DNA of 64,000 nucleotides, from the NCBI GenBank assembly GCA_027315185.1, contig DAHUYO010000001.1:47521-111520 (forward strand), read 5' to 3'. The position numbers and the translations under genes are program-made. The DNA comes from Acidobacteriota bacterium. GTDB taxonomy: Bacteria > Acidobacteriota > Terriglobia > Terriglobales > SCQP01. Below the pieces are notes generated by a model. It saw only the letters and a program-made list of their open reading frames with translations. It ran no database searches and had not been told where the DNA came from. This document shows, piece by piece, positions 52,610 through 59,263 of the stretch; the first letter of the stretch is position 1; each line of letters opens with the position of its first letter.

Positions 52610-52846
52610 GGGCGCACCCGCGCCAGCCGCCGTTCGATATCCGTCGCGCGTTCGCCATCCCGCGCCGCCGCGGAGGCCTGCCCTCCCTCATCGCCGCTCC
52701 TTGCGCCGCGCATCGCCGCGCCATTGGCAAGGACGGTGATCGGAACACTTCCCGCCGCAACCGCAATGGCTTTGCGCATTCCGCGGGTCCTAGGCGAAAA
52801 CGCTTAGCGATCTCCTTGCAATTCCGTCATCGCCATTCGCTGCATT

Positions 52847-52862
52847 TGGCGATCCGCATGCA
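52847..52862 (+). promoter_or_regulatory. Weak candidate sigma-54 promoter
   Basis: TGGCGATCCGCATGCA: TGGC and TGCA at exact spacing, but 390 bases before the next gene (53250), which makes a direct role doubtful. Confidence 0.25.
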
Positions 52863-53185
52863 TCTTGCCGTATCGCAATGGGGGCGGCGGGTAACGGCGG
52901 AAGCCGGGTCCCCTGTCCCAAGGCGGCGGCGGTGTTCGGTCGGCTGCTGGTTGCGCGGCCGGCCTGAGGGACGGATACCCGTGGGCGTGAGTGCCACGGA
53001 GCCCGGTCCAGCCGCCGCAAGCCGCGGTGCGAAGCGGTGAGGTTCGCCGTCGGCGTCGCGTGTTGGCGAAGCAATACCGGGGCCCGCAGGGGTCCTTGAG
53101 CCAGGGTCGGCTGCGCCTGCGGGGTGCGCGGCGGAACCTGCGTGTGTCGGCCCCGCGGGCGCGCTGGCCATCAGCAGGGTGTGAT

Positions 53186-53229
53186 CCGGAACCGCGTGGT
53201 TCCGGCGGCCGGAGTGGCGTCTCACGCCG
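53186..53229 (+). promoter_or_regulatory. Two hairpins in the 5' leader of the secreted-protein gene
   Basis: A perfect 8-bp stem with a GCGT loop (53186-53205) and a 5-bp stem with a 3-base loop (about 53216-53228). They lie 21-64 bases before the ATG and could stabilise the mRNA or mask the ribosome site. No known riboswitch consensus was recognised. Confidence 0.45.
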
Positions 53230-53249
53230 GCCAAGAAAGGTTGATTTCC

Positions 53250-54416
53250 ATGTCTGCGCTGCGTCGTCTATTCTTCGTCTCCGTTTGTTGCGGCTTGCTC
53301 GCCGGCCTTGCCGCCGCGCAAAGCACCAGCCTCTCGCTGGGTACTTCGGTCACCGACTTCCAATTGCAGGGCGGCGGCGGCGCCAGCATCGTGCTGACGC
53401 TGGCGGCCACCGACAGCATTGCCTTTACCAACGGCCTCGGCCAGAACGTGACCTGTCCTGTCGCCGCCGGCGAGTATGTCCTCGCCTGCGGCAGCGCCTC
53501 CGGCGGCGGCGCCTTGTTCGCGGATTCCGACTCCGCCGGACCGTCCTATTTCGTGATGACAACCACCTCGGCAACGCCGCTGGCGTTTCAAGCCTATGGC
53601 AGCGGCGCCTTCACCGTCAGCCAGTCGGCGCCGCTCGCCTTCAGTTTCTCCGCCCCGGAAGGCTCTTTGTCGGGCGCCATCACCATCAACGGCGTCACCG
53701 TCGGCGCCAACGGCGCGTTGGCGCTGGTAGGCACGTTCACCGCCACCGGCGGCTCGTTCGCCTCGGTGTTCACCACCGGCCAGGGAACGGTGCAGCTGCC
53801 GCTGGCTCTCGCCGCCAATTTGTCCACGCTGGTCAATTCCGCCGGAACGATGTCCGGCCAAATCGAATATCCCGGCTCCCTGGCGCCAGCCAGCGATGTT
53901 CCGGCTAGCTGCATCGGGGACTTCCTCACGGGCGGCGGCTGGATTCCGATCAGCGGGGGCAATGGCAAGGCCACCTTCGCGATTCATGGCGGCTGCAAGC
54001 TGGGCCACGGCTGGGGGCGCCTGAACTACGTGGATCATGCCACCGGCATGCACGTCAAAGGCACCGCCGATCCGTCCTGTCCGATCGCCTATAGCGTGGT
54101 GTCCACCGGACCCGCTGCCGAAGGCGGCAATCCCACCGGCTGCCGCGAGATGCAGGGCGCCGCGACCATCAATGGCCAGGGCGGCTATCGGTACCAGGTC
54201 ATCGCCTGCGACAACGCCCAGCCGGGCCGGGACGCCGACACCTTCGCGTTGTCCCTCAGCAACGGCTATTCACAGTCCGGCACCCTCGGCGGCGGCAACA
54301 TCCAACTGCACAAGGGGAACCGATCCTTCTCGCAATGCCCCGGTAACCAGGGGGGATCCGGGGGAACTGCTGGCAATGGTTCGGGCTCGGCGAGTTCGTG
54401 CAGCTCATCTAATTAA
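53250..54416 (+). CDS. Secreted protein with PEP-CTERM-relative domain but a different C-terminus
   Basis: 388 residues from ATG 53250-53252 with AAAGG upstream. Signal peptide LFFVSVCCGLLAGLAAAQ. Residues about 20-215 share the strand pattern of the two PEP-CTERM proteins upstream (SLSLGTSVTDFQLQ, ...SAPLAFSFSAPEGSLSGAI, ATGGSFASVF). Instead of a PEP-CTERM end it has a second domain (about 220-355) with IGDFLTGGGWIPISGGNGKA, GHGWGRLNYVDHATGMHVKG and ADTFALSLSNGYSQSG, resembling the so-called post-COAP-1 domain, and a Gly/Ser/Cys tail. Six cysteines suggest disulfides. It probably remains soluble or matrix-bound. Confidence 0.82.
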   Translation: MSALRRLFFVSVCCGLLAGLAAAQSTSLSLGTSVTDFQLQGGGGASIVLTLAATDSIAFTNGLGQNVTCPVAAGEYVLACGSASGGGALFADSDSAGPSYFVMTTTSATPLAFQAYGSGAFTVSQSAPLAFSFSAPEGSLSGAITINGVTVGANGALALVGTFTATGGSFASVFTTGQGTVQLPLALAANLSTLVNSAGTMSGQIEYPGSLAPASDVPASCIGDFLTGGGWIPISGGNGKATFAIHGGCKLGHGWGRLNYVDHATGMHVKGTADPSCPIAYSVVSTGPAAEGGNPTGCREMQGAATINGQGGYRYQVIACDNAQPGRDADTFALSLSNGYSQSGTLGGGNIQLHKGNRSFSQCPGNQGGSGGTAGNGSGSASSCSSSN

Positions 54417-54437
54417 CCCCAATCCCGCTAATGCCTC

Positions 54438-54476
54438 GCCGCGCCGTCCGCCGCATGCGGGTGGCGCGGCCTTTTT
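54438..54476 (+). terminator. Rho-independent terminator
   Basis: 8-bp GC stem (54438-54445 with 54463-54470), an inner CCGCATGCGG hairpin in the loop, then CTTTTT. Ends the secreted-protein gene 22 bases after its stop. Confidence 0.88.
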
Positions 54477-54508
54477 CGCACCGGCCATGTTGCGGGGGCC
54501 CCCGCGTC

Positions 54509-54547
54509 CAGCGGGACGTGCGGCGCAGCCGCGCGAGGGCGCGCGCC
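54509..54547 (+). repeat. 39-bp palindromic repeat, copy D
   Basis: About 34 of 39 matches to copy B; the left half and centre are best conserved. Located between a terminator and the VOC-PP2C gene. Confidence 0.65.
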
Positions 54548-54867
54548 ACGCGAGTTGTTGCCTCGGCACGTCCTTGGCTGCCTACCAAACGCCGGGCCCG
54601 CTCCGTCGCGGCCTCGTTTTTGGCGGCCACGGGACGGCATTCGCCGTTCGATGCGGCATCGCATGAGCCCGGTCCAGACCCGCGCTCCCGCAAGGCGCGC
54701 GCGGTCAACTAAACGCAGGCCGGCGCCTGCGTTAGCATTCTTACGAGGCAGCCCACAAATGGCATCGAACACCCGCCCGGAATCGGCTTCGGCCGCCCCC
54801 GGGCGCGTGACGTTTAACGAGCACGGCATCCGCCATGCCTTTCAGCACGAAGACGCGCGGGTGATCC

Positions 54868-54885
54868 GCGGAGGCGTTCCTCCGC
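54868..54885 (+). promoter_or_regulatory. Hairpin masking a GGAGG ribosome binding site
   Basis: Perfect 7-bp stem (54868-54874 with 54879-54885) with a CGTT loop that includes GGAGG in its left arm. It lies 15 bases before the GTG at 54901 and overlaps the place where the VOC reading frame loses its expected first strand. Confidence 0.5.
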
Positions 54886-54900
54886 CTCAACTTCGTCGGC

Positions 54901-56082
54901 GTGTATGTATCGGACCAGGAGCGCAGCAAGGCGTTCTTCGTCGAGCAGCTGGGCTTTGAACTGCTCATGGATACGCACTTCCCCTCGGGCTATCGCTGGA
55001 TCGAGGTGGCGCCGCCTGACGGCACGGCGCGGCTCGCCTTGGTTCTGCCGGCGCCCGGCTTTTGCCCCGCCGGCAAGCCGGGCGCCTCGAGCTTGATCAC
55101 CTTTATGAGCGGGGACGTGGACGCGCAGTTTCGCAGATGGTCCGCCCGTGGGGTCAGATTCACGCAACCGCCGCATACGCCGGAGTGGGGCGGCCGCTAC
55201 TGCACCTTCGAAGATCCGGACGGCAATCTGTTCGGCCTGGCCGGCTTCGGCGAGGTGGCCCAAGCGCTGGAAGCGCGCCGCCAGGTCGAATCCGAGCGCC
55301 GCGCTGCGGAGCGGCTGGCAGCGCAGGAATTGGCCATCGCGCAAACCGTGCAGGCGCGCTTGCTGCCGCAAGGAATGCCGAAGATCGCCGGCCTGGACTG
55401 CGCGGCCGCCTGCGTCCAAGCGAGATCGGTGGGCGGCGACTACTACGACTTCGTGGAGCTGGACGGTGATCGGGTCGCGTTCGTCGTTGCGGACGTCGCG
55501 GGCAAGGGCATCGCCGCCGCGCTGCTGATGGCCAACCTCCAAGCCGCGCTGCGCGGACAATGCGCGACGGCTGCCGGCCATCCCGAACGCGCCCTAGCGA
55601 GGCTGAACCGCATGTTGTTCGACAGCAGCGAGCCGTCCGCATACGCCACCTTGCTCTACGCCGAATATGCCGCGGCCAGCGGGCTGCTGCGCTACGCCAA
55701 CTGCGGCCATTTAGCCGGGCTGCTGCTGTCCCGGCACGGGGAGCTGCGGCGCCTGCCCTCCACGGCTACCGTCGTGGGATTGTTCGAGCACTGGTCCTGC
55801 CAAATGGAAGAGGCGCGGATGGCGCCCGGTGATCTGCTGGCGCTCTACACGGACGGCGTGGTTGAAGCCTTCAATGCGGATCAGGAGCAGTTTGGGGAAG
55901 CACGATTGGCGGCGATTTTGCGGCGCCATCAGGATGAACCGGCGTCGCGGATCGTGGCGGCGGTGGTCAGCGCCGTCGCCGGATTCAGCTCCTCGGCGCA
56001 ACAAGACGACATCACCATCACCATCGCCAAGCGGCTGGATTCCGCTGACGCCGGCGCGGCGCCGCCCAGCCCCACGGTGTGA
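54901..56082 (+). CDS. VOC-domain / PP2C (SpoIIE-type) fusion phosphatase
   Basis: 393 residues. An N-terminal glyoxalase/VOC-like domain (about 1-115: VSDQERSKAFFVEQLGFELL, YCTFEDPDGNLFGLAG), a helical linker (about 116-155, EARRQVESERRAAERLAAQE) and a PP2C phosphatase domain of the RsbU/SpoIIE type (SVGGDYYDFVELDGD, DVAGKGIAAALLMA, LYTDGVVEAFN, QQDDITI). Such phosphatases act in partner-switching control of sigma factors; the VOC part may be a ligand sensor. The first VOC strand (FLRLNFVGVYV) is in frame but has no start codon before the GTG at 54901, so the start is non-standard or a frameshift is present. Confidence 0.78.
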   Translation: MYVSDQERSKAFFVEQLGFELLMDTHFPSGYRWIEVAPPDGTARLALVLPAPGFCPAGKPGASSLITFMSGDVDAQFRRWSARGVRFTQPPHTPEWGGRYCTFEDPDGNLFGLAGFGEVAQALEARRQVESERRAAERLAAQELAIAQTVQARLLPQGMPKIAGLDCAAACVQARSVGGDYYDFVELDGDRVAFVVADVAGKGIAAALLMANLQAALRGQCATAAGHPERALARLNRMLFDSSEPSAYATLLYAEYAAASGLLRYANCGHLAGLLLSRHGELRRLPSTATVVGLFEHWSCQMEEARMAPGDLLALYTDGVVEAFNADQEQFGEARLAAILRRHQDEPASRIVAAVVSAVAGFSSSAQQDDITITIAKRLDSADAGAAPPSPTV

Positions 56083-56125
56083 ATTTGGCAGGGGGAAATG
56101 TTCTCCTCCAACACCAGGTTGCACA

Positions 56126-56148
56126 CCACGAGATCGCCCTTCTCGTGG
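56126..56148 (+). terminator. 8-bp hairpin after the VOC-PP2C gene
   Basis: Perfect stem (56126-56133 with 56141-56148) and a 7-base loop, 44 bases past the stop. No U-tract, so an intrinsic terminator is uncertain. Confidence 0.4.
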
Positions 56149-56198
56149 GCCAGTCCCCCTAGAAACTGTTGTAACGAAGCCTGCGCCCGGCGGTTTCC

Positions 56199-56229
56199 TT
56201 GCGACGCGAGTCTGACGTGGAACTAAAAT
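56199..56229 (+). promoter_or_regulatory. Weak sigma-70-like promoter before the second FkbH cassette
   Basis: TTGCGA and TAAAAT with a 19-base spacer, about 50 bases before ATG 56278. The spacing is long, so this is only a possibility. Confidence 0.25.
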
Positions 56230-56277
56230 GGCATTGCCGGATTTCCCCGCCCCGCCAAAATGAACGAGGGGCTCGCT

Positions 56278-58074
56278 ATGAAGCTGCTGGAAGCCTTTGA
56301 GATCCTACGTCGGCCGTTTGTGCCCGAGGCGCCGGTGGTTCGGGTGGGGCTCGCCTGCGGCTTCACCCCGCTGCACCTGCAGACTTTCCTTGCCGCGCGC
56401 CTGCGATCCGCGTGGCCCGGCAAGAACGTGCAGCTGGAGAGCGGCCATTTTGGAGACATGGCGGGCAATATCGTGCGCCTGAGCCAGCGCGCGGACGCGC
56501 TCTGTGCGCCCATCGAGTGGACGGACCTGGACCGGCGGTTGGGCATCCGCTCGCTCGGCCAATGGGCCGCGGCGGACCTGCCGGACATCCTGGCCACCGT
56601 GGAGTCCGAGGCAGGGCGCCTCACGCAAGCGCTTTTGCGCGCGGCTGAGAGCCGCCCCGTCTACGCCGCCCTTCCCACCCTGCCCCTGCCGCCAGCTTTC
56701 CCGCAGGCTCGGTGGCAGGCTGCCCACGCGGAAAGCCGCCTGCGGGAGATATCCGCCGCCGCCGGCACCGCGCTGGCCGCCAACCCGCGCATCCGCCTGG
56801 TCAGCCCCCAGTGGCTGGACGAACGCGTGCCGCCGGGGCGCCGGTTCGATCCAACGTCCGAACTGCGCAGCGGATGCCCCTACACCTTGGAGCACGCCGA
56901 TGCGCTCGCCGAGGGCCTGGCCCTCGCGATGGCGCCGCCACCGGTGGCCAAGGGGCTGATTACCGACCTCGACGGCACCCTCTGGGAGGGGCTGGTCGGG
57001 GAGATCGGCGCCGCGAACGTACGTTGGGCCGAGCAGACAAATGCCCACCTGCACGGCCTTTACCAACGGTTCCTGGGCTCGCTGGCGTCCGCCGGCGTCA
57101 TGCTGGCCGTCGCCAGCAAGAACGACCCGGACCCCGTGGCGGCGGCGCTGTCGCGGCCGGACCTCCTCATCACCCCATCCAGCTTCTTCCCCGTCGAGGT
57201 GGGCTGGGGACCCAAGTCGGAAGCGGTCAGCCGGATCCTCAGCCGCTGGAACATCTCCGCCCGCGACGTCGTGTTTGTGGACGACAGTCGCTGGGAGCTC
57301 GAGGAGGTTCATACGCGGCATCCAGAGATGGAGTGCTTCGCGTTTCCGTCGGGCGACGCCGCCGCCCTATGGGGCCTGATCGGCCGCCTCCGCGACCGCT
57401 GCGGAAAGGCTGGCGTGTCCGCCGAGGACGCCGTGCGGATCGAAAGCGTCCGCCGGAGTGGGCTCTATCACCAGGCGAGGGCAGCCGAGGGGCAGGAATC
57501 GGCCCTCCGCCGCGCCCAAGGGGTCATTACCCTGTCCATCCCCGGCCCGGAGGACGAGCGGGCCTTCGAGTTGATTAACAAGACGAACCAGTTCAACCTC
57601 AACGGCGGCCGTTGGACACGGGCCGAGTGGCTGGCGTTTCTGCGCCGGCCCGATTCCCAGCTCCTCGCCGCCGCCTACGAGGACAAGTTCGGGCCGCTCG
57701 GGAAGGTGGCCGTGCTGGCGGGGACGCGGCAGGGGCGGTCGCTGCGTGTCCGTAGCTGGGTCATGAGCTGCCGGGCTTTCTCGCGCCAAATCGAGCACGA
57801 GTGCCTGCGGTACCTGTTCCACCATCTTCAACCTGGCCCCGACGCGATCGAGTTCGATTTCGCCCCCACGCCCCGCAACACGCCGACGCGGGAGTTCCTC
57901 GCCACCCTCCTCGATAGCGCGCCTTCCGGGCCATTCACCTTGCCCAGATCGGCCTTCGAGAGCCGCTGCCCGCGCCCGGTCCACCGCGTCGCGGCGCCCG
58001 GTATTCTGGAAGGCGGCGAACGCCCAGCCGGGGCCTGCGCCGTGCCGCTCCAAGGAGAGACCGAACATGCCTGA
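56278..58074 (+). CDS. FkbH-like HAD-IIIC protein, second copy
   Basis: 598 residues from ATG 56278-56280 with AGGGG six bases upstream; ATG 56260 is an alternative. Same layout as the protein at 6087-7781: SGNH-like N-terminal part, HAD core LITDLDGTLWEGL (about 227-239), VASKNDPDPV, VFVDDSRWELEEV, and a GNAT-like part with LINKTNQFNLN and VMSCRAFSRQIEHE. Note DxDGT against DxDNT in the other copy, and little identity elsewhere. Expected to load a three-carbon acyl group (glyceryl by analogy) on the carrier encoded next, whose start overlaps this gene by eight bases. Confidence 0.85.
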   Translation: MKLLEAFEILRRPFVPEAPVVRVGLACGFTPLHLQTFLAARLRSAWPGKNVQLESGHFGDMAGNIVRLSQRADALCAPIEWTDLDRRLGIRSLGQWAAADLPDILATVESEAGRLTQALLRAAESRPVYAALPTLPLPPAFPQARWQAAHAESRLREISAAAGTALAANPRIRLVSPQWLDERVPPGRRFDPTSELRSGCPYTLEHADALAEGLALAMAPPPVAKGLITDLDGTLWEGLVGEIGAANVRWAEQTNAHLHGLYQRFLGSLASAGVMLAVASKNDPDPVAAALSRPDLLITPSSFFPVEVGWGPKSEAVSRILSRWNISARDVVFVDDSRWELEEVHTRHPEMECFAFPSGDAAALWGLIGRLRDRCGKAGVSAEDAVRIESVRRSGLYHQARAAEGQESALRRAQGVITLSIPGPEDERAFELINKTNQFNLNGGRWTRAEWLAFLRRPDSQLLAAAYEDKFGPLGKVAVLAGTRQGRSLRVRSWVMSCRAFSRQIEHECLRYLFHHLQPGPDAIEFDFAPTPRNTPTREFLATLLDSAPSGPFTLPRSAFESRCPRPVHRVAAPGILEGGERPAGACAVPLQGETEHA

Positions 58075-58324
58075 CTTAGACGACCAGCTCCAGCGCTGCG
58101 TCCTATGCGCCTTCCCCGCGCTTACCGTCGAATCCCTGGATCGAATCAACATCGCCCAACTTGCGGCATCCGACTCGCTGGCGGCGGTCAGCCTAGCCGC
58201 CATCCTGGGGCAAGAGTTCGGCGTGGACCTGGACATGGATGACCTGCGCGCGATGGATAGCTTGGACGCCCTCCGCGCGCGCATCGCCCGCGGCGTGGCG
58301 CAAGAGAGCCGAGACGCGAAATGA
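58067..58324 (+). CDS. Acyl carrier protein, second copy
   Basis: 85 residues with the attachment serine in LAASDSLAAVSLAAILGQEF and the following DMDDLRAMDSLDAL helix. Overlaps the FkbH-like gene by eight bases and the acyltransferase gene by four (ATGA). It differs from the first carrier (5827-6090) enough to be separate partners. Confidence 0.87.
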   Translation: MPDLDDQLQRCVLCAFPALTVESLDRINIAQLAASDSLAAVSLAAILGQEFGVDLDMDDLRAMDSLDALRARIARGVAQESRDAK

Positions 58325-58695
58325 GGGACATCGGCCATCACGTAGCTGTCGGGACTTCCCCCATGGGCCGCCCCGGCGCGCCCGTGCGCGGCGATCGCGT
58401 TTATGTCGGCACTGGCGCCACCATCGCGGGTAAGATCCGCATCGGCGACGGCGCCAAGATCGCCGCCAACACCTTGGTCATCGCCAATGCTCCCGCCGGA
58501 GCGACGTACATGGGTGTTTCCGGCTGTATTGTCATGCGCGCCCAGAAAAGCACCTTGCCAGCGGTGCCGCCAGTCGGCGCAGGGACGCCGGACACCGCCA
58601 GCGCCGCCGCCATCCCCGGGCCTTCGACGCCGGACGCGACTTCCGCCGGCGGCGCGCCAGAAGACATCGCCTTGCCCGAACAGGCCGCCCGCTAG
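58321..58695 (+). CDS. Short serine-acetyltransferase-like hexapeptide protein
   Basis: 124 residues. The first 75 match the C-terminal end of CysE-type transferases: hexapeptide coils GDRVYVGTGATIAGKIRIGDGAKIAANTLV, then NAPAGATYMGVSGCIVMRAQ. The helical N-terminal domain and the earlier coils with the catalytic His are missing, and 50 residues of Ala/Pro/Ser tail follow. It may be a truncated enzyme, a carrier-binding protein or a trimer-forming acyl transferase of the second cassette. Overlaps the carrier gene by four bases. Confidence 0.65.
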   Translation: MRDIGHHVAVGTSPMGRPGAPVRGDRVYVGTGATIAGKIRIGDGAKIAANTLVIANAPAGATYMGVSGCIVMRAQKSTLPAVPPVGAGTPDTASAAAIPGPSTPDATSAGGAPEDIALPEQAAR

Positions 58696-58696
58696 C

Positions 58697-59137
58697 ATGC
58701 GTTTCCACCACCTCGGCGTCGCCGTTCCCGTCATCGCCTCCGCGCTGCCCTTCTACGAGCAGATGTTCGGTTACCGCCTCCAATCGGGTCCCTTCGATGA
58801 TCCCATCCAAAAAGTCACCGTTTGCTTCCTCGCCGCGGCATCCCCCGGCTCGGCTGGCGGCCCGGCCAACGACCCCGTCATCGAGCTGATCAGCCCCCTC
58901 AGCGACGATTCTCCCCTGCGCTCCATCCTTGCCCAAGGCGGCGGAGCCTATCACCTGTGCTACGAAGTTCCCGCCATCGCCGCCGCGCTGGAGCATGCCA
59001 AGGCGCACAAATGTCTCCTGCTCCGCGCCCCCGTTCCCGCCGTCGCCTTTGCCGGCCGCCTCATCGCCTGGCTCATGGCCCCCACCCGGCAGCTCATTGA
59101 GTTTGTTGAGGAACCCCGACGAAACCTCGCCGGTTAG
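58697..59137 (+). CDS. VOC-superfamily protein (methylmalonyl-CoA epimerase-like)
   Basis: 146 residues. FHHLGVAVPVIASALPFYEQMFGYRL at the start, PVIELISPLSDDSPL in the middle and GAYHLCYEVPAIAAALEHAK, the pattern of methylmalonyl-CoA epimerase-like VOC proteins, with metal-site His/Glu (HHLGV, ELISP, HLCYEV). Starts one base after the previous stop, so is part of the FkbH/ACP unit. In FkbH cassettes a VOC enzyme might epimerise or isomerise the acyl-carrier-bound acid; this is inference. Confidence 0.75.
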   Translation: MRFHHLGVAVPVIASALPFYEQMFGYRLQSGPFDDPIQKVTVCFLAAASPGSAGGPANDPVIELISPLSDDSPLRSILAQGGGAYHLCYEVPAIAAALEHAKAHKCLLLRAPVPAVAFAGRLIAWLMAPTRQLIEFVEEPRRNLAG

Positions 59138-59263
59138 CACGCGGGCTTGCTCCTCGCGGGGTCGCGCCGTTGGCTCGGGGAGCCACGCCGGCGCGAGGAG
59201 GCCCGCAAAGCCCGCGGACTCCGCCTGGCGGCCCGCCCCCGGCCGGCGCTGCGGCGCGCTGGC

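Larger units (their letters stand above)
52545..53249. other. Long intergenic region with a palindromic repeat and 5' hairpins
   Basis: 705 bases. A third copy of the 39-bp repeat is at 52571-52609, a weak sigma-54-like site at 52847-52862, and two hairpins at 53186-53205 and 53215-53229 just before the secreted-protein gene. No gene seen. Confidence 0.5.
54417..54900. other. Intergenic region before the VOC-PP2C gene
   Basis: 484 bases with the terminator at 54438-54476, a copy of the 39-bp repeat at 54509-54547 and a hairpin over a GGAGG site at 54868-54885. An ATG-started frame from 54761 (MASNTRPESAS...) reads to 54959 and may be the true N-terminus if the VOC gene is frameshifted. Confidence 0.45.

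Noticed and set aside
52640..53240. Possible cobalamin or c-di-GMP riboswitch in the leader of the secreted-protein gene
   Set aside because: Hairpins exist but none of the conserved core sequences of those riboswitches was found.
58697..59137. Metabolic methylmalonyl-CoA epimerase
   Set aside because: The gene is coupled to an FkbH/carrier cassette and no mutase or propionate genes are nearby.
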